DNA of 64,000 nucleotides from contig NZ_JAABNN010000001.1 in NCBI RefSeq assembly GCF_009928415.1, forward strand, positions 528,086 through 592,085, read 5' to 3'. Below are positions 35,140-44,854 of the stretch, piece by piece (position 1 is the stretch's first letter; each line of letters starts with the position of its first letter). The notes beneath the pieces were generated by a model. The model was not told the DNA's origin. It searched no databases and worked only from the letters and a program-made list of their open reading frames with translations. Origin of the DNA: Bacillus sp. USDA818B3_A. Its GTDB lineage: Bacteria; Bacillota; Bacilli; Bacillales; Cytobacillaceae. The position numbers were made by a program, and so were the translations under genes.

Positions 35140-35979
35140 TTATTGATGAACCTTTTCCTTACTATAAACAATATTTCCAAGACCGCCATCCAGTCTATTC
35201 ATGTTTTGGTCGATTTCTTTTGCGATAAAGGCTTTATGTTCCATAAAATCAAATGGCACATCATCTGTTCGACCTGCTTTAATATCTTCGCAAAGAGCGA
35301 TAACCGATTCAATCATTTCCTTTGGCGCATCGCCATCTCCATGTGACAAATAGACTTTGTCATAGCGGCCTGCTGTTTTTTCATCTAACTCTCGTAACAT
35401 TTTTTCATAGGAAATAATACCGAGAGTAAACTCATCAAAAAGGAAGGTAAAGAAATTGCATGCATCCCCTAATAACAAGGTACGTTCCTCTACTAGTAAA
35501 ATGGTCACCAGGCCAGGAGTATGTCCTGCTCCAATATTCACCTCTAAATGAATTCCACCAAGGTCAAACATGTCTCCAGGTAAAAGAGGTTTATATCGAT
35601 CACTTGAACCAATAGGAATATAATCCTCCTCATTCACCCTAGCAAAATTCTCACCCATACTCATTTCAAGGAATCCCTTACGAACATTGTAATCACTGTG
35701 ACTAGCATAGACTTCTTTATCTGCCGGATTCATATAAACTTCATCGAAAGCAGGGGCACCCATGGCATGATCGACATGACCATGTGTTAATAAGACAAAA
35801 TAAGGTTTCTCCGTCAGGTGTTCAATAAAGGTTCGTAAGTCCCCTACACCCGTACCAGTGTCAATAAGTGCTGCTCGTTCACTCCCTTCCACTAAATACA
35901 TGAGTTCGCCCGCAGGTCCAAATATTCTAGTTACACAGTCTGAAATTTTTTCTGATCTAAAATATATTAAAGGTTCCAT
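35140..35979 (-). CDS. MBL-fold metallo-hydrolase
   Basis: A 279-residue glyoxalase-II-like protein: LLTHGHVDHAMGAP (HxHxDH, about residue 60), GAGHTPGLVTIL (His ~147), LLGDACNFF (Asp ~166) and LSHGDGD (~206) supply the dinuclear metal ligands. It hydrolyses a thioester, lactone or similar bond; the substrate cannot be told. Located between the ROK kinase and the MFS gene, so perhaps acting on a sugar lactone. AGGAGG ribosome site. Confidence 0.85.
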   Translation of the reverse strand: MEPLIYFRSEKISDCVTRIFGPAGELMYLVEGSERAALIDTGTGVGDLRTFIEHLTEKPYFVLLTHGHVDHAMGAPAFDEVYMNPADKEVYASHSDYNVRKGFLEMSMGENFARVNEEDYIPIGSSDRYKPLLPGDMFDLGGIHLEVNIGAGHTPGLVTILLVEERTLLLGDACNFFTFLFDEFTLGIISYEKMLRELDEKTAGRYDKVYLSHGDGDAPKEMIESVIALCEDIKAGRTDDVPFDFMEHKAFIAKEIDQNMNRLDGGLGNIVYSKEKVHQ

Positions 35980-36019
35980 CCTGGCCTCCTATTTTTAGAT
36001 AATAAATTATTAATTAAGT

Positions 36020-37336
36020 CTAATTAATCAAAGTATTCAAGGGTGTCTCATCCATCTCCGATTGATTACCTTTTTGAGCGTCCAATTCCGGGATTGGAAT
36101 GACAGACAGGGCTGAAAATACTGCGGATGCCGCAAGAACCAAGAAGAAGAAGATGTAGCCGTCACCACCAAACCAGCTTACCCCTAGGCCAATAAGAGCC
36201 GGTGCCGCAAAGTTTACGAGTGAATTGGCCAAAGGTGCACTATTATTGATAATCGATAAATCTTTTCCCGCCGTTTCTTTTGATGGAAGAATTCTGTTAA
36301 CCAGCGCGTTATCGACTGCTGAAAACATACCAAATCCAAAGTTAAGGACAAAGTTTCCAATAATAATCCAAGTGATGTTAAAGGAGAAGGCAAATATGAT
36401 CCAGCAAACTGCTAATATGAGTGCTGATCCAATAACAAATGGCTTTTGTTTCTTAACCTTATCAGATAGAAATCCACCAATTAATCCTGCTGCTACCATA
36501 ACCATAATGGAAGGAGAGGTGATCCCATTGATTTGAAAGATTCTTCCTTCACTAAAATGAAACCTCGCAATATAAAAAAGTGTCATTAATGTAAGACCCG
36601 CATTGGAAACTTGAATAAAAATCTTTGTAAGCAATGCCCATGTAAAAGATGGGTATTGTTTATAACTAGGATAAAAGTTACGAATTTCTTTCCAAATAAA
36701 GCCCTTTTTCTTGGCAGCAGCTGCATTGGAAAAATTGTTATCTTTGACCAAAACGGCAGCCACTACCCCACAAATTAATTGGACGAATATGATGGCGATT
36801 AGTTTACTTTGTACGGACGAATCAGAAAATGCCCCCATGATCATTTGACCAATCATGACAAATGCAGGAAATGCAGCACCAATTAGACCAGAAGCACGTC
36901 CAAACTTGTCAGGATCGACTTGTTCCGCAACAATGGCATAACAGGATAGCGATACCATACTATAAAAGAACTGTAAAAGACACCATGCAATAACAAGCAT
37001 CGGAACCGAGATTGCATAGGTTAAGCCTAACATGGAGAGAGCACCGCCAATACTGCCTGCAATCATCCAGAACCTCCGTCTTCCAAATTTCAAACGGGTT
37101 TTATCTGCAATGACACCACCTATAAGTCCTAATACAAGTGCCGCTAAACTACTTATTCCTGATGCGGTTCCGAATACTGCTGTAACCCGATCAGGTCCCA
37201 CAAGTCTAATGATATTAAATTGAATGAGTCCGAAATTTAATATGACAATCGCACCTACTGATGTACCTACACCAAGAAACGCAGCAATGATTAAATTAAT
37301 ATAAGGAGTTTTTCTCCATTGGTAAACCTCAGCCAT
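36020..37336 (-). CDS. MFS sugar transporter
   Basis: A 438-residue 12-helix transporter. The first loop motif GGVIADKTRLKFGRRRFWM (about residues 72-90) and the mirrored GGFLSDKVKKQKPF identify the major facilitator superfamily; the GRRRFWM form is common in sugar carriers of Bacilli. It lies 51 bases after the rhamnosidase gene, so it probably imports rhamnose, a rhamnoside or the released sugar. GGAGG site. Confidence 0.85.
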   Translation of the reverse strand: MAEVYQWRKTPYINLIIAAFLGVGTSVGAIVILNFGLIQFNIIRLVGPDRVTAVFGTASGISSLAALVLGLIGGVIADKTRLKFGRRRFWMIAGSIGGALSMLGLTYAISVPMLVIAWCLLQFFYSMVSLSCYAIVAEQVDPDKFGRASGLIGAAFPAFVMIGQMIMGAFSDSSVQSKLIAIIFVQLICGVVAAVLVKDNNFSNAAAAKKKGFIWKEIRNFYPSYKQYPSFTWALLTKIFIQVSNAGLTLMTLFYIARFHFSEGRIFQINGITSPSIMVMVAAGLIGGFLSDKVKKQKPFVIGSALILAVCWIIFAFSFNITWIIIGNFVLNFGFGMFSAVDNALVNRILPSKETAGKDLSIINNSAPLANSLVNFAAPALIGLGVSWFGGDGYIFFFLVLAASAVFSALSVIPIPELDAQKGNQSEMDETPLNTLIN

Positions 37337-37387
37337 TTTACTACCTCCAATTTAGATAACGACATTTTATTGACAATCTAGTTACTT

Positions 37388-40138
37388 CTATCGCTTGATC
37401 ATTAAAATCTCCTCAGCCGCCTGATTGACATCATCCGGATGGATTCCGAGAAAGTCCAACCTTTTTAAATTTTTTAGGGAATGGGACATCCCATCGGTAT
37501 CTCCCTGAGAAATCATATGCGTAACAAAAGGGATCTTTCTCTCAAGGATTTCGAGCGCCTGTGGATGTTTGGCCAAATCAGTAATGCGGGTATTTAAAGT
37601 AAATAAACTTCTATAGTCTTTCTTTGGAAAATAGCTAAATTCATGAATGCCTGCTTCTAGAAGAATCGTCTCTTCCTTATACTCAGGAAGGTGTACTTCT
37701 GCGGTCCGAGCGAATGGCACCTCGAATCGTACCCTAACACTGCCGTCCTCATTAATTTTCCAATACGATGCATACTTGCCGCTTACGGAATCATATTCAG
37801 CCGAAAAATGTTCAAACTTCCCATTAATTTGAGGCGCAAACAACACTTTCTTAAATCCAGGATCTAGTGGTCTAATCCCGCCTAAATCTCGGTAAAGATA
37901 TTCAACAATTGCTCCGTATGCATAGTGATTTAAAGAGTTCATAATGGTTCCACTCATAGTGCCATCTTCTAATACGGAATTCCAGCGCTCCCAAATCGTA
38001 GTGGCACCCAAGTTTACACAATAAAGCCAACTTGGAAATTCTTCTTGGAATAAGAAATCCAAGGCTTCTTCTTCCATTCCATTTTCGGCCATAACCCGGC
38101 ACATAATCGGGGCTCCAACGAAGCCGCCAGTCAATTTATAAGAATCTTTATATAATCTCTCACGAAGACCTTCTACTACTTTTTCTTTGTCAACGTAAAG
38201 ACCGAAATTTAATGCAACTAAATAACCGGTTTGCGTGTCAATACTTAATCTTCCTGATGGGGTAAAGAACTCATGTAAAATGGCCTCTTTAATTTTTAGG
38301 GCTAAGTTTCTATACTTCTCCTCCTCTATTGTTTTGCCTAATAGACTTGCAGCTTCGGCAACCAATCTAGTGGATTCATAATAGTAACAAGAAGCGATAA
38401 AATTGTCATCTGTCCCTCCCTTAAAACTCTGCGGAGATCTTCCGTCCTGCGCTAACCAGTCACCAATCTGTGCGCCAAAGTCATACAGGTATTTTTGACC
38501 TCGTTTTTCATCTTCTCTTGTTATATAGTCCACCCAATCTATCATCATAGGAAAATGGTTTTCTAGAATATCCTTATCTCCATAATGGTTGAAGAGGACC
38601 ATTGGTAAAAAGGTGCCAATATCGCCCCATACGCTACACGCAATCGGTTCCCCAAAAACAGGAATGAACCCAGGTACGATCCCATTATGTTTCGTTTGCT
38701 CTACTCTAAGGTCGTGTAAGAATTTGTTATAAAATGCCCTGGTATCCATGTTGTAGGATGCGGTTCCTGCAAAAACCTGTGCATCTCCCGTCCATGCCAA
38801 GCGTTCATCCCGCTGCGGACAATCTGTTGGAAAATCAATGAAATTCGATTTTTGGCCCCACAAGCAGTTTTGATAAAGGCGATTAATTTTTTCGTCCGAC
38901 GTATGAATCAACCCTACTTGGTCTAAATCAGAGTAAATGACTTTACCAACAATATCTTTTTCAGTAAGACTTCCTATCCATCCGGTAACGCGAACATATC
39001 TAAATCCGAAAAAGGTAAAGTGTGGTCTCACAATTTCTTCCGTACCATCAGATATATAAATAAATTGAGATTTAGCCGAGCGATAATTTTCATTATAAAA
39101 ATTTCCGTTCTGTAAGATTTCCCCGAAATCAAAAATTAATTTAGTTCCTTTAGGAAATCGGTTACGAAACTCGATAAACCCAGCAAAATTTTGACCCATA
39201 TCTAAAACCGTTTCTCCTGCTCGAGTGTAGATGATTTCTTGAATTGAAATCTCTTCCTTTTCTATAACGGGAATGCTATATCTACTAACCAACTTATTTT
39301 TGTCCAACTGTAAAATTCTGACCTCTTTCTCAGGATTGCTCTTTCCCTCCCAAAGCAGACGATTAAAAATTTCTCCATCATAAATATCACTTAATTCCAC
39401 ATCAGAACCAAGGTAGCGCCAGCTTTCATCTGTGCTGATTACTTCTTCCTTACCATCGTGGTAAGTGAGATGAAGTTCTGCAATACAAGCAAATGCTGCT
39501 CCAAAATTCTCTTTTAAATCCCCTAACCCAAATCTACCTTTATACCAGCCATTTCCAAGCATGATTTCTACGCTATTATTACTGGATAACATACCAGTTA
39601 CATCGTATGTTTGATATTGATATTCGGTATGGTAATCACTATATAAAGGGGTGAGATATTCATTGCCTGCCTTTGCTCCATTTATCAAAGCTTCATATAA
39701 TCCCAGACCACAGATGTAGAGTCGAGCGTTCTTTATAGGTTTGTTAGTTATGAATTGCTTGGTAAAGAGTGGATGAAATGTATCTTCACTTTGAGTACCA
39801 ATCCAATTGGCACCCCATGGTTCATCCATCTTTCCTGTTTCGAAAGAGGCAATTTCACTAGTCGCAATTTCACCTTCGTCTGTTTCCACTTCAATTCTAT
39901 AAAAGTACTTCGTCTTCGGTTGACATTCCATACAGATTTGCTCGCCAGTGGAGTCTAAAGATTCGGATTCCTTCACATAAAGAATATCTTCAAAATTCTC
40001 ATCATAACTAACTTCTATTTTCGCTCTCTGCTGTCTCCTAGAATTTGTATCTGTCACTTTCCATGAGCACTTTAGGATATCATACGAGAACCCTATTGGA
40101 TTTTTTATTCCATTCATCCGTAAATCTGTAATTTTCAT
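37388..40138 (-). CDS. Alpha-L-rhamnosidase, GH78 family
   Basis: A 916-residue multidomain enzyme: N-terminal Ig-like and beta-sandwich domains (about 1-340, including RLYICGLGLYEALINGAKAG and LGNGWYKGRFGLGDL), an (alpha/alpha)6 catalytic domain with FIDFPTDCPQRDERLAWTGDAQ (quoted in part: DCPQRDERLAWTGDAQ, about residue 440), WGDIGTFLP and TTIWERWNS, and a C-terminal beta domain. No signal peptide, so it works inside the cell on imported rhamnosides such as flavonoid or pectin fragments. A C-terminal tail of about 80 residues after the last beta domain (LAKHPQALEIL...) is unusual. Confidence 0.93.
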   Translation of the reverse strand: MKITDLRMNGIKNPIGFSYDILKCSWKVTDTNSRRQQRAKIEVSYDENFEDILYVKESESLDSTGEQICMECQPKTKYFYRIEVETDEGEIATSEIASFETGKMDEPWGANWIGTQSEDTFHPLFTKQFITNKPIKNARLYICGLGLYEALINGAKAGNEYLTPLYSDYHTEYQYQTYDVTGMLSSNNSVEIMLGNGWYKGRFGLGDLKENFGAAFACIAELHLTYHDGKEEVISTDESWRYLGSDVELSDIYDGEIFNRLLWEGKSNPEKEVRILQLDKNKLVSRYSIPVIEKEEISIQEIIYTRAGETVLDMGQNFAGFIEFRNRFPKGTKLIFDFGEILQNGNFYNENYRSAKSQFIYISDGTEEIVRPHFTFFGFRYVRVTGWIGSLTEKDIVGKVIYSDLDQVGLIHTSDEKINRLYQNCLWGQKSNFIDFPTDCPQRDERLAWTGDAQVFAGTASYNMDTRAFYNKFLHDLRVEQTKHNGIVPGFIPVFGEPIACSVWGDIGTFLPMVLFNHYGDKDILENHFPMMIDWVDYITREDEKRGQKYLYDFGAQIGDWLAQDGRSPQSFKGGTDDNFIASCYYYESTRLVAEAASLLGKTIEEEKYRNLALKIKEAILHEFFTPSGRLSIDTQTGYLVALNFGLYVDKEKVVEGLRERLYKDSYKLTGGFVGAPIMCRVMAENGMEEEALDFLFQEEFPSWLYCVNLGATTIWERWNSVLEDGTMSGTIMNSLNHYAYGAIVEYLYRDLGGIRPLDPGFKKVLFAPQINGKFEHFSAEYDSVSGKYASYWKINEDGSVRVRFEVPFARTAEVHLPEYKEETILLEAGIHEFSYFPKKDYRSLFTLNTRITDLAKHPQALEILERKIPFVTHMISQGDTDGMSHSLKNLKRLDFLGIHPDDVNQAAEEILMIKR

Positions 40139-40179
40139 TTGTGTCTCTCCTCATATTACATATTGATGTCTAATGTGAA

Positions 40180-41598
40180 TTAGGAAATAATTTTACTTTC
40201 ACTTACAGTGTCCTGCCTTTTTTTCCTAACTTCTTCTAATATAGTTAGTCTCGCTTGCCCCTTATATTTGCACATTAAAAGTGGGACCGAACCTAAAAGA
40301 GCACTAATTCCAGCCCCCAAGGCAAACATAAAGAATATTCCATTGAGAGCAGCTGACGATTGCGTTGCAGCACTATTATTAAATCCAACCACTGTTAGTA
40401 AGGCACCCGTAAGAAAAGAAGAAAGCGCAGACATAATCTTTGCTGTCAATGACTGAGTAGCAAACATCAGTCCTTCAGCCCGATAACCCGTTTTCCATTC
40501 TGCATAATCGATAGAATCTACGACATAAAGCGTCGATAATGTCATACTCATGGACATGAACAAACCGGAAAAGATAGAAATAATGAAAACAAAGGTTAAA
40601 TTATCATAACCAACTACATAATAAATAACTCCCACTATCAAAGAGCCAATTGCACTATATAAAAACAATTTTGTAAGTTCTATTCTTTTTAGTAATTTCG
40701 GCATAATCACAGGTGTTAATAAAAACCCGATCATAATTGGTACCATGATAAAAGACATCAAAGAAATACTACCAAGGTTATAGATCGCATAGTAGCTAGT
40801 CAATGCTTGTGTGACCATAGTAAGCACTTGTAAAAATTGACTAATGATGTAGGCTTGCAATGGTTTGTTTATCCTTAATATAGTAATGATATTTTTAAAA
40901 CGGATCTTTTCTGTTTGAGGCTTCACTCTTTCTTTTGAAACAAAAAATAAAACCACAAAACTGATAGCTGCGAGTAAGGAAAAAATCCAACCCACATAGG
41001 AGTATCCCTGTCCACTATAAGGAAGGTCGGCAAAATAAGAAACTAATAGACCACCTGTTAATGAAACAATCAACGCTCCAATGGTCGTTGCAGATCTAGT
41101 CAAACTAACAATTGAATTCCGTTTTTCTGAATCAGTAGTAATTATAGCTGACATACTCCAATAAGGGACGTCAAATAAAGAAAAACCAATTCCCCAAAGG
41201 GTATAGACAATAAATACATAGGCAATTTTTAAGGATTCCGAAGTAAAACCAGGATTAATGAAAAGTATGGCTGTCATTCCTGCCCAAAACAGGCCGCCTA
41301 ATAAAATATAAGGTCTTAATTTCCCATATTTAGTTCTTGTATTATCCATTAATACGCCAACAGTTGGATCACAAAATGCATCAATGAACTTGGTAATTAA
41401 TAGAATAGTTCCAACGGTTATTGGTGAGATTTTCAAGACAGCGGTTGCAAAGATCATAAAAAATGTTGATACAATTCCCGACAGGATCGAATCCCCGACT
41501 CCTCCGAGAGTATAACTGACAATTTCCCTTTTCTTAAACGGGGAATTTGCGGTAGTTTCATAATATCGCTCAAACTTATTTAGCTTTAAATTATTCAT
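40180..41598 (-). CDS. GPH-family glycoside/cation symporter
   Basis: A 472-residue 12-helix transporter of the glycoside-pentoside-hexuronide family: KFIDAFCDPTVGVLMDNTRTKYGKLRPYIL (quoted in part: DPTVGVLMDNTRTKYGKLRP, about residues 75-95) is the family signature with the cation-site Asp. It probably takes up the rhamnoside hydrolysed by the GH78 enzyme whose gene follows 41 bases later. First gene of the transcript, divergent from an AraC gene at 41773. Confidence 0.92.
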   Translation of the reverse strand: MNNLKLNKFERYYETTANSPFKKREIVSYTLGGVGDSILSGIVSTFFMIFATAVLKISPITVGTILLITKFIDAFCDPTVGVLMDNTRTKYGKLRPYILLGGLFWAGMTAILFINPGFTSESLKIAYVFIVYTLWGIGFSLFDVPYWSMSAIITTDSEKRNSIVSLTRSATTIGALIVSLTGGLLVSYFADLPYSGQGYSYVGWIFSLLAAISFVVLFFVSKERVKPQTEKIRFKNIITILRINKPLQAYIISQFLQVLTMVTQALTSYYAIYNLGSISLMSFIMVPIMIGFLLTPVIMPKLLKRIELTKLFLYSAIGSLIVGVIYYVVGYDNLTFVFIISIFSGLFMSMSMTLSTLYVVDSIDYAEWKTGYRAEGLMFATQSLTAKIMSALSSFLTGALLTVVGFNNSAATQSSAALNGIFFMFALGAGISALLGSVPLLMCKYKGQARLTILEEVRKKRQDTVSESKIIS

Positions 41599-41695
41599 TC
41601 CTTTTCCTCCAACACAGAATTCCTTTAAAATAGCTTTTATAACACTAACGTATCAAACATTTTTCTCGGGTACCCTATGTGGCTATCTTACAACA

Positions 41696-41709
41696 TGTAA
41701 ACACTTCCA
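41696..41709. promoter_or_regulatory. Possible cre site
   Basis: TGTAAACACTTCCA, 12 of 14 to the CcpA cre consensus, between the divergent symporter and AraC genes. Moderate match only. Confidence 0.35.
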
Positions 41710-41772
41710 CCAATATCTTAAGCGGTTGTTTTGACTAACCAAAAATGATATATTGTGATAGGAGGCGTTAAC

Positions 41773-42852
41773 ATGAACTATGAAGAATTAGACAAATTTT
41801 TATTAGAATTAACCGATAAGGAAAAAGAACTCCAATATTCTGAGGAACTCTCAGATGATACATTGAAAGAATTAATCCTCACACCCTATTTATCTAGTGA
41901 ATCAGCATTGGATAACGCTAATGCCTGGTCTAACCTTTCCGGATCTTCTAGAAACAATCATGAGCCTGGTTACACTTATACCTTAGAAAATAGCATTCTA
42001 AAATTAAATGTAACCGAAGACATATTCGTCATTTCTAAACATACTCGTTTTGCGAAAATGATTACACATACACATAATTTGTTCGAAATGAATTACATTT
42101 ATAGCGGTAATTTTATTCAAGAGATTCAGGGAGAAAAATTCATTTTAGGCGAAGGTGATATTCTTATCCTTAACAAGAATGTAGAACATTCTATTAACAA
42201 GGTAGGAAAAGAGGATATCCTAATAAACTTCTTGGCGAAAGAGGATTTTTTTGATAATCAGTTCATCTATCGCATTTTGGGGGATAATGTTCTTGGAAAA
42301 ACGATTGCTTCCATCATAACCAATCAAGCGAGAGAAAAAAATTTCCTATTATTCCGAACGGCGGATAATTGGCAAATTAAACAAACCATTCAAAATATCT
42401 TATGTGAAGCGTTTGATAGTAGTAAAAGTACGAATCCCGAAATCATAAAGGCTTATATCATCATATTATTTAGCAGGCTTTTAGAAAGTGAGAACTATGA
42501 GATTTACTTGAAGAAAGGTATAAAAGATACCAGTATACCTATATTGGAGCTATTGGCCTATATGGAGAAGAATTATATGGATCTTACACTTGAACAAACA
42601 GCAGAACATTTTAAGTTTTCCTCAGCTCATTTAGGACGAATTATTAAAAAGTTGACTGGAAAATCATTTTCTACAATTATTCAAGAACAGAAATTCAAAC
42701 ATGCATCAATGTTATTGCGTTTGACCGAAAAGAGTATTGACGATATCTCTAGAGAGATTGGCTATAATAATTTAACTTATTTTTATAAAAAATTCCATTT
42801 GATATATGGGGTTACTCCTAATGAGTATCGGAGTTCGCACAAAACATTATAG
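41773..42852 (+). CDS. AraC-family regulator of the rhamnoside locus
   Basis: A 359-residue regulator with a cupin sensor (ITHTHNLFEMNYIYSGNFIQ, about residues 97-116, and HSINK ~143) and a C-terminal AraC domain (LTLEQTAEHFKFSSAHLGRII and IDDISREIGYNNLTYFYKKF, about 265-340). Divergent from the GPH symporter gene with 174 bases between, so it is the likely activator of symporter, rhamnosidase and the following genes. ATG 41773 lies seven bases after GGAGG. Confidence 0.88.
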   Translation: MNYEELDKFLLELTDKEKELQYSEELSDDTLKELILTPYLSSESALDNANAWSNLSGSSRNNHEPGYTYTLENSILKLNVTEDIFVISKHTRFAKMITHTHNLFEMNYIYSGNFIQEIQGEKFILGEGDILILNKNVEHSINKVGKEDILINFLAKEDFFDNQFIYRILGDNVLGKTIASIITNQAREKNFLLFRTADNWQIKQTIQNILCEAFDSSKSTNPEIIKAYIIILFSRLLESENYEIYLKKGIKDTSIPILELLAYMEKNYMDLTLEQTAEHFKFSSAHLGRIIKKLTGKSFSTIIQEQKFKHASMLLRLTEKSIDDISREIGYNNLTYFYKKFHLIYGVTPNEYRSSHKTL

Positions 42853-42887
42853 GGTTGCTACATGGGCAATATTAAGCCTCCAATCCG

Positions 42888-42916
42888 AAAAAGCCCTTGA
42901 CAACCAAGGACTTTTC
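42888..42916. terminator. Terminator between convergent genes
   Basis: AAAAGCCCTTG-ACAAC-CAAGGACTTTT stem with one mismatch. Confidence 0.65.
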
Positions 42917-42956
42917 AAACGCTAAACAAGTTATTATACCATCTGCTCTTATTTAT

Positions 42957-43868
42957 TTAAATCTGTTTCCATAACGACCGGGCGATCCTTGCAAACAGCA
43001 GTGCTTGCGTCCAGCGGTCGCTCACCTCGCAAGGCGCATCGTCCGGACCACGGACCGTAATCGCATAAGGTGGCGGACCGAGCTCACAGACAAACGGCAG
43101 TACTTCGTTTTCCTGTGCTGTTTGACGCCAGCTGCGCATCCCTCCAAGCCACCAAGGTGTAAAGTGCTTTAACATCGGGTGTTCGAACTCGAGGTCCTTG
43201 GCACCCTCCTCATTCACACTTCCAAACACGGGAATATCAATCTGTACCTGTTCTCCGTTCGATACGCGGGCATGTATGCTCTTCGTCCGAGAAAGCAGGG
43301 TCTGTAACAGCATTTCTGCCTCGGCCGACACCGTATGCATTTCCCCTGCCACGACATAATGTGAGAAGTCGATTGTCAGCTCAAGCTCAGGCAAGACTTT
43401 AGCATACTCTACCGTGCGCAGCAAATCCTGCGTGATCGTTCCGCGGTGCGTCTCAATATAAGCCGGGATGCCCACAGAATGCGACACCTCTGCCATGTCG
43501 GAAAGCAGCTGCACCGCTTGTTCTCCGACCAGAAATGGCCTTATCACCTGTACATTTACGAAATCAACCCTTCCGAACGATTTTGCCTTGCGAAGAAAAG
43601 CGTCCAGCTCCTCCGCTGTTTTCGGATATGCGTTTACGCTGTATGAAAGGTTGTATTGATCCAGCAGCCGATTCCAATGTTCGGCCTCCCTGCCCTCAGG
43701 CAGGAAGCCGTTAATGCCATCGTAGCCCGCTTCGGCGATACGGCGCACTTTCTCCTCCATGCTCCATTCTTCACCAATGCCGTTTAGCACTCCCAGTCCA
43801 TTCATCCCCCACCAGGACATTAGCACTTCAAGACGTGGCTCACTTTTAGTGGATATACGGTGATTCAT
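42957..43868 (-). CDS. Xylose-isomerase-like TIM-barrel sugar isomerase/epimerase
   Basis: A 303-residue AP-endonuclease-2/xylose-isomerase-like barrel protein. PAYIETHRGTITQDL (metal-binding Glu, about residue 142), LTIDFSHYV (Asp/His, ~178) and HARVSNGEQVQIDIP (His/Arg, ~212) are the usual metal-site segments. Start at ATG 43868, seven bases after GGAG, overlapping the end of the PhyH gene by 23 bases (translational coupling). Clearly richer in G+C than the flanking DNA. Substrate unknown. Confidence 0.82.
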   Translation of the reverse strand: MNHRISTKSEPRLEVLMSWWGMNGLGVLNGIGEEWSMEEKVRRIAEAGYDGINGFLPEGREAEHWNRLLDQYNLSYSVNAYPKTAEELDAFLRKAKSFGRVDFVNVQVIRPFLVGEQAVQLLSDMAEVSHSVGIPAYIETHRGTITQDLLRTVEYAKVLPELELTIDFSHYVVAGEMHTVSAEAEMLLQTLLSRTKSIHARVSNGEQVQIDIPVFGSVNEEGAKDLEFEHPMLKHFTPWWLGGMRSWRQTAQENEVLPFVCELGPPPYAITVRGPDDAPCEVSDRWTQALLFARIARSLWKQI

Positions 43869-44655
43869 ATTCAACTCCGCACGGACCTCCATTCGGATTG
43901 GTCTCCAGTTCCAACTCAGTCCCGTCAGCTCTAAACAGAGGACGATAATATGTGCTAATGTGCGTGGCCGAGCTGTTGGCGTAGTGGCAAATGAACGAAC
44001 GGCGGAAACGGTCTTTCGTCTTATTGCGGTATGAGCCGTGAATCAGATTCCCATTGAAAAAGAGCACATCGCCCCTGTCCATCACAGCCGGAATGGCCTT
44101 CTGATCCTTCGGCGGCTTCACGTAGTGGGTAGTGAACGATTCCTTGGCATCCGACAATTCAGGACAAACAATATCATAGGCACTCGTCTTAGGCACAACT
44201 AACAGCCCTCCGTTCTCCTCATCAGCTGGGTCGATTGCCGTCCAAGCGGCAATGCAGTTACCCGGCTCGACTTTTAGGTAAAAATTATCCTGATGAAGTG
44301 CCTGTCCCCGTGCACCAGGAGGTTTATAATAAAACATACTTTGGGCAGCCAGCGATTCTTCCTCATACAAATCAGCTAGCACATCCATTACCTGTGGATG
44401 CAGCATATAGCGTTTGGCTGTTTCATTAAACCGGTGCGGATGCATGACCCTCGGATACCGCTTTAGCGGGTCAACTGTTTCCTGCTGCAAATCTGGTTCA
44501 AAATGACCCGGGATCACCTGACGGCTAATGTCCTCAAAGGTTTTGTCAATCTCCGCCAGTTGCTCCTCCGTAAACAATCCTTTTACGATTAAATAACCTT
44601 CCGTTTCAAACTTACGCCTTTGCTCATCTGTTAGTACCCGATTCTTATATACCAC
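43846..44655 (-). CDS. Phytanoyl-CoA-dioxygenase-family (PhyH) Fe(II)/2-oxoglutarate oxygenase
   Basis: A 269-residue non-heme iron oxygenase. ALHQDNFYLKV supplies HxD (about residues 114-116), and LIHGSYRNKTKDRFRRSF supplies the distal His (~207) and the 2-oxoglutarate-binding Arg. Start placed at GTG 44655 because GGGGAGGG lies seven bases upstream; an ATG at 44691 has no site. Forms a coupled pair with the TIM-barrel gene and faces a divergent AraC gene. GC-rich, unlike its surroundings; similar PhyH/AraC/isomerase sets are typical of Paenibacillus, which suggests transfer. Confidence 0.87.
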   Translation of the reverse strand: MVYKNRVLTDEQRRKFETEGYLIVKGLFTEEQLAEIDKTFEDISRQVIPGHFEPDLQQETVDPLKRYPRVMHPHRFNETAKRYMLHPQVMDVLADLYEEESLAAQSMFYYKPPGARGQALHQDNFYLKVEPGNCIAAWTAIDPADEENGGLLVVPKTSAYDIVCPELSDAKESFTTHYVKPPKDQKAIPAVMDRGDVLFFNGNLIHGSYRNKTKDRFRRSFICHYANSSATHISTYYRPLFRADGTELELETNPNGGPCGVEYESPYIH

Positions 44656-44683
44656 TTCTTTACCCTCCCCTATTTCCACTACA

Positions 44684-44699
44684 AGTGACATATATCACT
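44684..44699. promoter_or_regulatory. Near-palindrome in the PhyH/AraC intergenic region
   Basis: AGTGACATATATCACT, arms AGTGA/TCACT, about 30 bases before the PhyH start. A possible operator for the divergent AraC regulator. Confidence 0.3.
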
Positions 44700-44854
44700 G
44701 TCTTTATTATATAGTTGGAATAGGGCGTAGAAGAAGGATGTATCTTGCTAACAATGCATACGATTCTGCTATTTCTCAACAATTACACTTGTTTGCCGAT
44801 GTCGGATAAACTAAACTAATCTTAATGAAGTACTACTAGAAATGGGGGACTACC